NCBI RefSeq assembly: GCF_000340215.1
Contig: NW_006921538.1
Coordinates: 3,980,320 to 4,044,319 of the forward strand
Reading direction: 5' to 3'
DNA from: Pseudocercospora fijiensis CIRAD86
Taxonomy: Eukaryota; Ascomycota; Dothideomycetes; Mycosphaerellales; Mycosphaerellaceae
DNA: 64,000 nt
The position numbers and the translations under genes were made by a program. Below are positions 40,248 to 49,769 of this stretch, in pieces; position 1 is the stretch's first letter; each line of letters starts with the position of its first letter. The notes beneath the pieces are model-generated. The model was not told the origin of the DNA. It did no database searches and worked only from the letters and a program-made list of their open reading frames with translations.

Positions 40248-40435
40248 TGCTAGGCATACGGTTATAGTACGAAGGTATCGTAACGGTTGTGCGGTACAAA
40301 AGTTAATGTATTCTCTAAGGTACCGCGAGGCAAGCTATCTATATAATAGTCCTACTATTAGTAGCAATAGCGACCGCAGCGGTCGATAGTGACCGCTGCC
40401 TGCTATCGTATATGCAATAGTGTTATATCGTAATA
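40248..40435 (-). repeat. C2 5' LTR (188 bp)
   Basis: Pairs with 27260-27447. It retains the perfect 9-bp hairpin. The right target copy cgcct follows at 40436-40440. Confidence 0.92.
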
Positions 40436-42791
40436 CGCCTTGCTTAAGAAGGATACTAAGTTCGAATAGACCTCCGTTTACTAAGCGGCTAAGGATACGG
40501 TAACTAAGGCGCTCGTTAGCGTACCTATACTAACATCTATTAACTACTTAGAGGGTGCGGGTTTGATAATTGTTGCTATCGACTCGAGCGGGGAAGGCTA
40601 TAGCGAGATACTAATATAGTATAACCGTAAGGAGTTATCCTTGTATTATCCTATTAGGTACGACTCCGGACTATAGAAACCGATCGAGGCCCGATACGAT
40701 ACTAGCAAGCGAGAATGCCTTAGAGTCTATAAGGCTCTAAAGAAGTTCCGACTATAGCTCTTTAGTATATTCTTTCGCTTAGAAATCGATGCTTAGACGC
40801 TAGTCTATTAACTTAACCGTATAGCCTCCGACCTACTAAACTCTACGATAGCTCGGTAGGTTGCCTAGATCTATTTGTTTAATTTCGATGTCTTCTACGT
40901 TCCTAGCAAGAAGCATACTAGACCGGATAGCCTTTCTAAAAGGCCCGCTATAGAAGAGGACATCGCCGAGATAATAGAAGAAGAGGATATCGATGCGGTA
41001 ATTAACCGTACCTTCTTCGCTGCCTTCTATATTAATGCTATGCTAGCGATTACTAGGTCTGCTGCCGACGACTAACCTAGCGACTAACCTAGTAACTAGC
41101 CCGACGAGAGCCCTACTACTAACGATAACGACTAGGCTAAAGCTAAGGCGGATGAACTAGAGAGGGATAATATCCTTAATAGGGTCTACTCCGACGACTC
41201 CTATTATATCGCCTACTTCCTAACCTATACGAAGAAAGCGCCTAGCCTATTAAAGAGTTAATACCGTCGGGTTATTCGCTATTCTCGACGATTCCTAGTT
41301 AAAGATCGAATCCTTTAGCGATAAGCGATAGTTAATACGCCTCTCTAGCGTATTATTAACGACCTAGCAGCCCGATAAGAGATCCTTCGTTCTATTTACG
41401 ATAAGCTCGGCTACCGGGCGGCGGAGGGCACCTTCGATGTCCTTCGTCGGCGCTACTAGTAGGATAGCGTATAGGCCGATGTCTCTCGCTACTATAAGAG
41501 CTGTCCTAAGTGCAATTTTAGGAATAGCTACCGTCGGCTAGGCGAGCTGCGTATCCCCGCTACCTAATTAGTTAGTAAGCGATAGTACGGTAATAGGGTT
41601 TATCTAAGCCGGAACAACAGCCTCTATATTATTCGGGAAGGTCTTTCTCGATAGCCTAAAGCCTATTATTTCTATAAGGGCTGCGGCGCTATCAATACTC
41701 GTAATATAGCTACCTTCCTATTTAAAGATCTCTTTTGCCGCTAGGGAACGCCCTACGAGATTATCTTAGACAACGCTACGAACAATATAGCTAAAGAAGT
41801 TTAAGCACTGCTTGTTTCGTATAGGGCGAAGAACGTTCGTATCTCCCCGTACTATCCCTAGTCGAATGCTATTGTTAAGCGTAGCTATCGGTCTTTGATC
41901 GATGCCCTGTCTAAGATAACTAATAGAGGGGACAGGTCCGTTCCTATCTCTACCCGCGTTCTAGCCCTTCTCTAAGCGGATCGAACTACTATTGTCGACA
42001 CGACTAGACTTACGCTAGTAGAGCTTATAATTAGGAGGGACGCCGTTCTTCCTATTAAGTTGTCCTATCGTACGTATAGCGTTTACGACTAGGGGTCTGT
42101 TCGTACTAGAGTAGATCTCCTTGCCCTACGCGCTAAGGCTCTTAAGGATATAACTACTACTTCTTAGGAGGGACTTGCTCGACAACGTCGCCTTCGTAAG
42201 GAGGCTAAGCAGTATTTCGACGACTATAATGCTATTAACTAGGAGCCCCTAAAGGTTAGCGATATAGTCCTCCTATACCGGTCGGAGCTAGAATACAGTT
42301 ACTCCTATAAGCTAGCCTTTAAATAGAAAGGGCCTTATAGAGTGCAGGAGGTCCTTTACGATAGTTCTACGTACCGACTTTAGGAACTTAATAGTGCTAC
42401 CTTGAAGCACTCGTACCCCCGGGCTAACCTAAAAAAGATCGTCGAATTAAGAGAGCCTACCCGTCCTCCCCCGACCGAGGAGGAAGTTAATGCCTCTATA
42501 GACCCTCTACCGACCTTAGATGCCTATCGAGAGGAGGATCCTACCGCGATTATAGATCCTATTCTGCCCGACAACTATACGCATTCCTAGATATATCTTA
42601 GTAAGCTATTAGGAATGACTTATAAACAAAGGGAGGGTTATATACGTATTAATTACGCGCAGAGCATTTCCGATGTTAATTCCGATAGTAAACTAGACTT
42701 CTAGCTATCTAACTCTAACTCTAAGGAGGAGCTCGACTAGTCTAGCGACGAAGACCGCCTAGAATTATAGCTAGATCCCGAGACTGAATAA
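40436..42791 (+). pseudogene. B1 pol, part 2: RNase H and integrase
   Basis: Continues the RT frame beyond C2 (LLKKDTKFE). RNase H shows AIDSSGEGYS (about 40575) and PSKKHTRPDSLSKRP (about 40905-40950). An acidic linker follows (IAEIIEEEDID). Integrase shows a Cys pair in KSCPKCNFR (about 41500), LDNATNN with its Asp at 41769-41771, and AIVKRSYRS where Lys (41877-41879) replaces the family's catalytic Glu; GAG to AAG after T fits RIP. The C-terminal domain follows (PLKVSDIVLLYRS, about 42250) and an acidic tail. The stop is TAA at 42789-42791; B2 has TGA at the same place, so the end of pol is real here. Confidence 0.87.
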
Positions 42792-43033
42792 TTGCTTATC
42801 TTTCCCTGCCTCTGCTACGTTGTTTTCCTTGCCTTCTCCGCGCTATTAATACAGTGCCGCCCTATAGCTTTAGTCCTTACTGCTTGTTCCTACGGATGTT
42901 AATGCTTATAGTTGCTACCCTCTTTTGCTTTTACTTTGTCTATTGTGTTGCTCTTTTGCCTTCGAGATATTGCTATAACTTTATTCCTTTGCTCTTGTTT
43001 TTCCTTAGATAGAACTATACGAGGCGTGTTTTC

Positions 43034-43511
43034 CTAATAATACCCCGGGGGTAGCATTAGGAAGATAGCCGAACCTAACCCCTCTACCCTTCTAGGACTA
43101 CTTCCCTCTAGATTCCTAGACTCTAGCAACCTTCCTTAAGTAACAACGACAACAAGATACTCTGCTAGAGACTGTTCCTACCCTAATTAGCACTAGTTAC
43201 GTAGGACACTAAGAAAGGGAGGTTCCCTATCCCTCTCCCTTCCTAGCTCTTAGATAGATATAGCAACCTAGGCCTATAGCCTCTAAGAATAGGGACCTTG
43301 GGCTATTAAGCTTAGTGTTTAGAAGAAGGAAGAAGGTAAACGTATAGACTACCCTTACGTGCTTACTAATGTAAAAGGTAATGCTATATCTATAACGGTA
43401 GTGCTATAGGCTAATATACTAACGAATTAGCTGCGCTAGGCCTAGGCGACTTGCTTCTCGCTACCGAGTATCTCTAGAGAAAAGCTAATGCTACCCCGGG
43501 GGTATTATTAG
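43034..43511. repeat. 478-bp segment bounded by 27-bp inverted repeats
   Basis: The left arm (43034-43060, CTAATAATACCCCGGGGG...) and right arm (43485-43511, CTAATGCTACCCCGGGGG...) are inverted copies with one mismatch (position of the C/G run centre). B2 has the same arrangement at 52940-52966 and 53390-53416, more damaged. It could be a small terminal-inverted-repeat insertion or a long RNA hairpin; interior coding is not apparent. Confidence 0.7.
43211..43222 (+). other. Internal polypurine tract in B1
   Basis: AAGAAAGGGAGG matches the start of the terminal tract AAGAAAGGGAGGGA at 46861-46874. Conserved in B2 (53115-53126). Confidence 0.55.
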
Positions 43512-43918
43512 TCCCGCTAGCTTTACTACTATAGATTTCTGCTAAGGACTCGAACTAACTAGTTACATTTCGAGTGCGCGAGAATCTACGATAGCTAAAG
43601 GTTAATAAAGGCGCGTAGTCGCTACTAGCAATTAGCTAGATCGATTGTTAAACTTTAGCCTGCCCTAATAACAAAGAAGTCTCGTATACAGCTTTACTTT
43701 TACATATAGCCGTTATCCGTTTGCTTTACTAGCGCGGAATACACGGACTACGTTACCTTCGCACTATATTTAAAGCGAGCTCCCTAAGCTCCTTCTTCCA
43801 CTCGGTTACTAACTAACTCGCTACCGCCTAAAACCCCCTTCTATCTAAACCCTTCAATTATTATTATTAAGTAACGAACACACTTTGCAAACTCGTTTCT
43901 AAACCGCCTCGGTCGACT

Positions 43919-46678
43919 ATGTCTTCCGGCGCCCCGAATCCGCTAGGCGCTAGTAGTAGCAACGACCTACCTGCCCCTATTAACCTAAGCCTAGCCGCCC
44001 TAGTTCCGATCGAAGCCCTATCCGATAGCGCCTTAGCTACTACAACTAGCCTCGAGTACTACTTCTAGATCGTTACCGCCCTTAAAGACCCTTAAGAGAA
44101 GATCTAGAACGCTCGCACCCTACTACGCGTTATTAATAGGAATATTAAGAAGGCTACTATCTTAGTTACGTACGGTATAAACAACTTGCGTTAGTCTATC
44201 GGTAAGCGTATCTTTAAGCGCGAGGTTCTTAACGATATAGATATTAAACAAGCCTTTCCTATCGTCTACAGCCTCGAGACTACCGGCACCTAGATTCGTT
44301 TACGCTTTAAGACCCTCGACTAGGCCTTCGAACACTAGGGAGGACTAAGTAGTCTTCCTAAGAGCCTTGTTAACTTCGCCTATAGTAGATAAGAGCGTAC
44401 TAAGCAGGTCTCTTCGTTCGTTAATAAGTATAAGGTCCGTCGTTAAGGCGCCGAGCATCTTTCCCGTACTATAATCTATCGTATATCTACCGCTAGTAAG
44501 AAGGTAGGCAAGCAGTTGCTTAACTTGTCCTTTGCGCTTAACGACTTTACGATAGCCTACTAGAAGAAGCACTACGATGCGATTGTCTAGGTCGATCTTA
44601 ACGTATAGACAACTAAGGATCTACTAAAAGAGAAGGGCTATCGCATTGATAGTATAGGCTTTATTATTAAAGGTTAAGAGGCTCCTATCGTTGATGTCCT
44701 TAAACGTAAGGCCCTTCGCCTAGAAACTAAGGCCGATACGGCTACTAGTCTTGCGCTCGCTATAGAGATGCAGGCTAAAGATCGTCGCTCGACCCGTAAC
44801 TATAAGGTCCCTTAAGAAGTTTAAGACGAGCGCGCTAAGGCCGAAGCAGCGCGTAAGAAGGCATTGTATACTCGCTAGGCCCTCCGTAAGGCTACTAAGA
44901 AATACAGCGCTCCTTCTAGTACCGACTATAGTACTAACTATAGTACTAACTATAGTAACTCGGATATTAATATACTAGATACACTACTAGAAGATGTCTC
45001 CTCCGAAGGCTCCTTTAGCGAGCGTAGAAATAGAGGCCTCTCGCCGATCCTATTAACTAAGAACATTTGTAGTTCTTATAAGGGCGACTCTATCGCGCAC
45101 CTTATTACCGACATCGATATAGTTCCTAAAGCCGCAATAGGCGAAGCCCCTGCCGCCCTCTCTATTTATTAACAGCTCGACGACCTTAGCAAGCTAGGAG
45201 AAGAGCCGTTCTCTATATATGCCAACTATATTAAGAAGGCCGCTAAGGTCTGTAGTCTCTATACTAGTGCTAAGGCGAGTGTCCTCGTCGGTCGCCTATT
45301 AAAGATTAGTCGCGAGGTTCCTAATTAAGACGCCTTCGCTACCCTTAAGGCTAATTAGGCCTATACTAACTGGTTTCCTAGACGCCCTGTTGCCGCCCCG
45401 ACATCTCTAGGACTCTACGCGTTCAACCCTACTAGTACTATTACTCGCGCCCTTACGCTAACGGATCGCTAGAGCAAGTTCGTTACCGGCATTCTTAGCT
45501 AAGGCACCTCCTTCGATCGCTTTCGCTAGACTAGCAATGCTATCTTCCCTTAAGTCTTTAGTTAGTTATAAGAGCCTCGTAGAGCATATCTTCCTTTCCT
45601 TATCGACCTAATATAGGAAGAGTTTAAGATGTACCTTTAGCATATACGTAACATGCCTAAGTCTAAGTAAGAAGGCCGTAATGCCCTTTAAACTTATAGT
45701 ATAAGCAACTAAATCGTCCGCTAGTATCCTGCCCTATAGCTCTTAGCTATCGCCCTTCGACCTAATTACGTATACGAGCTTATCTCCGTCCCTAAGCCTA
45801 CTAAGTTCTTTAAGGTTAGCGGTACTTACGAAAACTGTCCTTCTAAGGAGTCTGCTCGTCTCGGACAAGATATAGTTAAGCTCGTAGCTAGCGAGGGTGC
45901 TAGTTACCTACGTATTAAGGTCTGTCTTATATCTAAGGATAAGACTAGCTGCTCTACTATTGTCGAAGGCATATATTAGCCCGAGGTCTTTACGAACTAA
46001 GTTGAGAAGCTTAAGGCTCGTAGCCTAGTCCTACTAAGCAAGATCGGCAAGCTTACTAATAAGTACCTTACCGACGACGACCTCGACTACATATTCGATA
46101 GTTAGCCTAATAGTAAGGGGCGTAAGGCGGAGTAGATCCTCAACCCTCTAAAGGAGTGCGAGGTCTCTATTTAGATGCCGCACCTACTATATAGTAATCT
46201 AAAGACCGAGAGCAACCGTATATCAATTAACCTAGGCTACTCTCGCGTTATTAATAGCACTAAGGTTAAGGGTTACGAGAACTTAATAGTCTCCTAGGTT
46301 GCTAAAGCGCACCGCAATCTAACCGCCCTCCCGGCCTCTAACTCCTTCGTGCTATTCGCTTTCCCTACGGCGATCTTAGTCGAAGGCCTCGGCTACATCT
46401 CCGACGCTCTAGTTAGTAGGATTCCTTAGTTAAGTCACGTTGTTTAGAACGAAGTTAAATAGATCCTCTAGCTTAATAACGAGGGACTTAAGGAATATCT
46501 ACACAATTAGGAGAATGCTACGACGGAAAAGGCTGTTAACCTCCTCGTTAATTAAGCTTTCTACGAGGGACAGTACTTCGGTACTAATAGCTTCAACGTA
46601 TACGGAGGAGATTTCGAGAGCCGACTAGCAGATAAGGTTATTGCTAGTAAGGATTACGGTACATTAAAGCAGTAGTAA
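43919..46678 (+). pseudogene. B1 ORF3, 920 codons, unknown function
   Basis: I do not recognise this protein. A genuine ATG (43919) opens MSSGAPNPLGASSSND. One frame, with only TAG/TAA interruptions, runs to TAA 46676-46678, where B2 also has TAA. B1 and B2 lengths differ by 6 bp, a multiple of three, supporting former translation. Visible features: an N-terminal Ser/Ala/Pro-rich leader, a basic region (KRIFKREV, SKKVGKQLL), a Lys/Arg/Ala-rich probable coiled coil (about 44830-44905), a short STNY tandem repeat (44926-44957), and a C-terminal half with KECEVSI and hydrophobic FVLFAFPTAILVEGL (about 46350). No catalytic motif is evident. It is a separate cistron downstream of integrase with its own 1.1-kb spacer. 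Confidence 0.65.
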
Positions 46679-46860
46679 GTTAGCGTAGTAGATTAGATAC
46701 TTAGGAAGTTGTTTTTGTATATTAATAGAATCTAGGAACAATGCTACCCCGGGGGTGTTATTGCGGAGTCTCTAAAAGATAGCCTTAGCTGAGATACCTA
46801 AGGTTACTACATAACTGTTTGTTTTAAGCGCGCAATATAAAGCGTGTCTAGTTAGACACG
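46679..46860. other. B1 3' untranslated region
   Basis: Short non-coding tail (B1/B2 differ here by 2-bp indels) between the ORF3 stop and the polypurine tract. It holds one CCCCGGGG element (46739-46763). Confidence 0.65.
46739..46763 (+). repeat. CCCCGGGG intercistronic element, copy after ORF3
   Basis: CAATGCTACCCCGGGGG followed by TGTTATTGC, 60 bp after the ORF3 stop. The B2 copy is at 56696-56721. Confidence 0.7.
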
Positions 46861-46874
46861 AAGAAAGGGAGGGA
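46861..46874 (+). other. B1 terminal polypurine tract
   Basis: AAGAAAGGGAGGGA directly abuts the 3' LTR start (TATTAGC). Expected primer of plus-strand DNA synthesis. Confidence 0.85.
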
Positions 46875-47157
46875 TATTAGCTAGTAACCGGCCCTATACA
46901 CCTAGGCTAAGTTTTAAGCCTACATAAGAGGCCTCCTTCTACATTATAGATAGAGCACCAACCTCGTATAGCACATTGTTTATATTATACTTCTACAATG
47001 CCTATGTTGCAGGGCTCTAGTTATTAGCCTAAGCAACCGTCTTGTTATCCTATTATACTAAACATAGCTGCCTATATTGCTATAGGTCATGTTACCCTCG
47101 GTAGCCTATACTATTACTACTAGTAGTAGTAGTAGTTTTGGTTTCCGTCCTTTATTA
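46875..47157 (+). repeat. B1 3' LTR (283 bp)
   Basis: Same length as the 5' LTR with transition differences. The sequence after it (ctaag) does not match the 5 bp before the 5' LTR (gttac). Confidence 0.92.
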
Positions 47158-48700
47158 CTAAGAGGGATAGTTAAATTGTTTTCGAAGGGCTTCTATTCTA
47201 AATTTAGGTAGGAAAACAATCTCCTACTAGTAATAGGCCTCGAGGAGAGGAAGTATAATAGCGAGCTTTAGGAGGGTAGGACTATTACGGAAGCGGAATA
47301 GGGTAGCGTATAGTATACCTAGGGGCCCGAAGTACTACGTACGGTCCCGAATATAGCAGAAACCTTAGTCTTATATATACCGGTAGGGCCTACAGTTTAG
47401 ACGAAGGTAGCCTTTAGCTCTGTAATAGTAATAGCGACCCTCTATACTAGGGATAGATTAAAAGGCAAAGGTATCGAAGGTTAGCCCCTATACAAACTAG
47501 TTGTTATATATCTAAGTTATAGGGGTATTATCGCTCTAGAGGGGATAGAGGCGCTATAGGGTATACGAATCGGTATTAGTGTTAACCGGACCTATAGTAG
47601 GGCCCCTCTAATTGTCTCGGGAGAGGACGTAAAGTTTTAGTTCTTAGAACTGCTTAATAAGGTCGTCGATACCGGGGTCCGTAACTAGCTTAAGGGCTAC
47701 CCCCTATCGCTAGATATCTAGGGTAGGGCGTATACTTAGTATTCTTTTCTTAACTGTCTCTCGTAGCTCTTTTAAATAGCTACTATCGTTACTAGTAAGG
47801 AGCGAGAAGCCCTATCGGCTACGAGCTAGGTCGTACCTAGTACGATAAATCTATTCGAAGTCGGTATAGGATTCCTTATCGTAAGGGTAGATACTACATT
47901 TTTCGTAGATCCGAGGCATAATAGTAGGCATAGAGCCTCCTAAGCCCTTTAGAAACAGACGGCTCCTCGTAATATTGTTAAGAAGCCTCCTCGGTATCCC
48001 TTTAGCGATACTATAGAAGTCCTAGTAAAAACGAAGGGTATTACTCTTAGCCGTGTGTCTAGTATATAGCTGTTTAAGGTATTCGCGGGAGTTTAGACGA
48101 ACCGCGACATCCTAGTTAGTAAACTCGCGTTTAAACTTCTTTAAGAAGGCTTCCTACGTAAGAGGCTTACTACCTAGGAGCCGAGTAACTCGGGGTCGGA
48201 TACTAGTTTCACAATTAGCTACAAGGAGCTTTACCGTAGTAGCCGTTTTAGCCCTTAGATAGTATCGCTTAAGGATAGTAGAAAACCTTTTAACAAAGTT
48301 AGTAGCGTTTTCTCTAGTAAAGAGGGGGTTCTTAACGGTCCCTAGGAGGGGTATTTACGGCTTTAAGTCCGAGAAGGCCTAAAGAAGACCTTAGAGAAGT
48401 TAAGGGGTCAGCCCTCTAGTTGCCTAGACAAGCTACTAGGGAACTTCTCGAGTACCGCCCTCCTAGGCAGTGCCTCCTTAAGCCGCTTCTCTATTTTCTA
48501 TACTAGTATCCTTATCGCTTCCCGAGGCCGTAGTCCTCTCGGTATCCGAGTTAGTATCGAGGTAGTTGCGAATAAAGTTTAGAGGTAGGTCTCGGTAGGT
48601 ACCGGCATTAGAGGGGGCCTATAAAGGCGGTTTAGCCGGGGTAGGGTTGTTATTGTTTTCTTAGGAGCTTATCTCGTCGGTAGAACAAACAATTTATAGA
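47158..48700 (-). pseudogene. A1 gag N-terminal part (capsid and zinc knuckle)
   Basis: Minus-strand Gag upstream of the B1 insertion. A capsid-like region (about 48330-47880) shows ENATNFVKRFSTILKRYY, LFLKGLGGSMPTIM and ESYTDFEQIYRTRYDLAR, the usual layout of Ty3/gypsy Gag. A CX2CX4HX4C zinc knuckle lies at about 47432-47391, with three of its four ligands now Tyr and the last Cys intact, again the RIP result for TGT/TGC and CAC codons. The opposite strand also has a long nearly open frame over part of this region, but it shows no known motif. The frame continues beyond B1 at 8463. Confidence 0.72.
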
Positions 48701-49426
48701 GGACGATAAACGATTAGAATAAATAGGAAGGATATAGTATCGATAAAATTAGATAGGTTACTAGGTATACTTAAGGTAAGGAGGGAGCGTAGACGGGCTA
48801 TAGCGTGCTTTATAGTACGTATCGCGTCTGTATCCTCGAAGTAAGGGGAGGGTAGGCGGTAGTCCGTATATATACAGAATAAAGGGGGCGGCGAATGTTA
48901 CCTAGCTAGCTAGCTAGTATACCTGCTATACCCGTTCTAGGCCCCCTTTGTTCCTCTCTATTAATTTCTATTAACTCGCAGTATGCCGATTACGGTACCG
49001 CGGAAGGTCGTAATAGCCCGGAAGGAAGTTTTAAGTTAGGCTCGCGCCGATTAGCGGAAGGGATAGGGGGCTGTCGACTTTTCGGGGTTCTTCGTATCCC
49101 TATCTCTAGTTTCTTATAGCGGGCTCTTAGGTTTCTTTCTATATAGGTCGTTTCTTATAAGGTCCCGCCTGCTATAGACAGGTAGGGAGTCGTAACATTC
49201 GTAAACAGTATTTCCTTTTGCTTTAAGTTAGTAACGGTATTCCTTTTGCTTTAAGTCGGTAACGGTTTATTAGTAGTAGGACGTCTCGATACTACTAAGG
49301 TCTTTTTAGCGGTAGTATTACATTAGTAGTATAGTCCTCGCTCTAGGCGAAGGCTATAAACGTTTCTTCTTAACTATATATATACCTGTACCTTTAAATA
49401 AATAAAGATAGCCCTACCTTCGGCTC
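48701..49426 (-). other. A1 leader with putative primer-binding site
   Basis: Non-coding leader between LTR and gag. The first bases after the LTR (49426-49406, minus strand, GAGCCGAAGGTAGGGCT) match the B1 primer-binding position. It also holds a 28-bp tandem repeat (49212-49267) and a tagctagctagctag run at about 48902-48918. No convincing coding frame. Confidence 0.55.
49212..49267. repeat. Two tandem 28-bp repeats in A1 leader
   Basis: Units start ttccttttgctttaagt and differ at two or three positions, the A/G and T/C type included. Confidence 0.8.
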
Positions 49427-49769
49427 TAGAAAATATAGGCGGGACGAGTAGGTCGTAGGTAGAGGTACATATATAGGGAACTGTATACTATAGGCCTAGT
49501 ACTTTGTGTCTCTTAGGTAACTGCGAGGGGTCGGCGTAGCATTATATACTTCGAAGGGGAGGCATTGTAAATATTAAAGAGAAGAGAATAGCTATAGGGA
49601 GGGCTGCATTGTAGCTAGACTAGGTACATTTCCTATATCCTTCTTACTATATATTGTCGCAGTTGTGTCTCCTTATATTGTGTATATATATATATATATT
49701 CTAGGTATAAAAACAAGGAGAGGGGGTACAAGTGTGTATATAAGTGCTAAGCCGGGTTTCCCTACTATA
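49427..49769 (-). repeat. A1 5' LTR (about 343 bp)
   Basis: On the minus strand it begins TATAGTAGGG (TGTAG presumed) at the junction with B2 and ends TTTTCTA before the primer-binding site. The second A LTR is outside the window, so the ends rest on the B2 junction and on the primer-binding position. Contains an (AT)n run at 49683-49700. Confidence 0.65.

Larger units (their letters stand above)
27260..40435 (-). mobile_element. Family C retrotransposon, copy 2 (C2), 13,176 bp, inverted
   Basis: Same length, LTRs and gene order as C1 on the opposite strand; window position x in C1 corresponds to 53157 minus x here. Inserted in the RT coding region of B1 with a perfect 5-bp duplication. Differences from C1 that I can see are essentially transitions. 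Confidence 0.93.
42792..43918. other. B1 spacer between pol and ORF3
   Basis: Untranslated spacer of about 1.1 kb. Compared with B2 it has indels not divisible by three just after pol, as expected for non-coding sequence. It holds a 27-bp near-perfect inverted repeat (43034-43060 and 43485-43511, each with a CCCCGGGG-type core) and an internal polypurine tract at 43211-43222. The last 400 bp may be the leader of ORF3. Confidence 0.7.
8464..47157 (+). mobile_element. Ty3/gypsy retrotransposon family B, copy 1 (B1), interrupted by C1 and C2
   Basis: Two matching 283-bp LTRs (8464-8746 and 46875-47157) bound gag-protease (9570-about 12680), RT-RNase H-integrase (25903-27259 plus 40436-42791), a spacer, ORF3 (43919-46678) and a polypurine tract (46861-46874). 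Removing C1, C2 and one copy of each target duplication leaves about 12.3 kb. It lies inside the gag of A1. No matching target duplication is visible: gttac on the left, ctaag on the right. Every frame is broken by TAG/TAA, and B2 is a second copy. Confidence 0.88.
1..49769 (-). mobile_element. Ty3/gypsy retrotransposon family A, copy 1 (A1), interrupted by B1
   Basis: Seen: on the minus strand the order is LTR (49427-49769), leader, gag with capsid and zinc knuckle (about 48700-47158), then, after the B1 insertion, gag C-terminus and protease (8463-6790), RT-RNase H-integrase (6105-1950), spacer, and ORF4 running off the left edge. The right end abuts RT sequence of B2 at 49770, so A1 inserted into B2; the right target duplicate is probably ctagt (49770-49774). 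Positions 1-4945 are repeated in the same orientation at 59066-64000 (A2). Inference: without B1 the element exceeds 11 kb, long for Ty3/gypsy. All frames are broken by RIP-type TAG/TAA codons. Confidence 0.85.

Noticed and set aside
42792..43030. Hydrophobic, membrane-like tail of B pol
   Set aside because: It follows a true stop and arises from T-rich non-coding sequence; B2 has out-of-frame indels here.
43041..46760. CCCCGGGG motif as a 2A-like or protease-site peptide (reads QCYPGG in some frames)
   Set aside because: B1 and B2 have non-triplet indels between the ORF3 stop and the motif, the pol stop (TGA in B2) precedes it, and one copy is inverted. It acts at nucleotide level, if at all.
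47158..48700. Plus-strand frame as an independent gene
   Set aside because: The minus strand has capsid and zinc-knuckle layout and continues into A1 protease; the plus frame has no motif and is probably a shadow.
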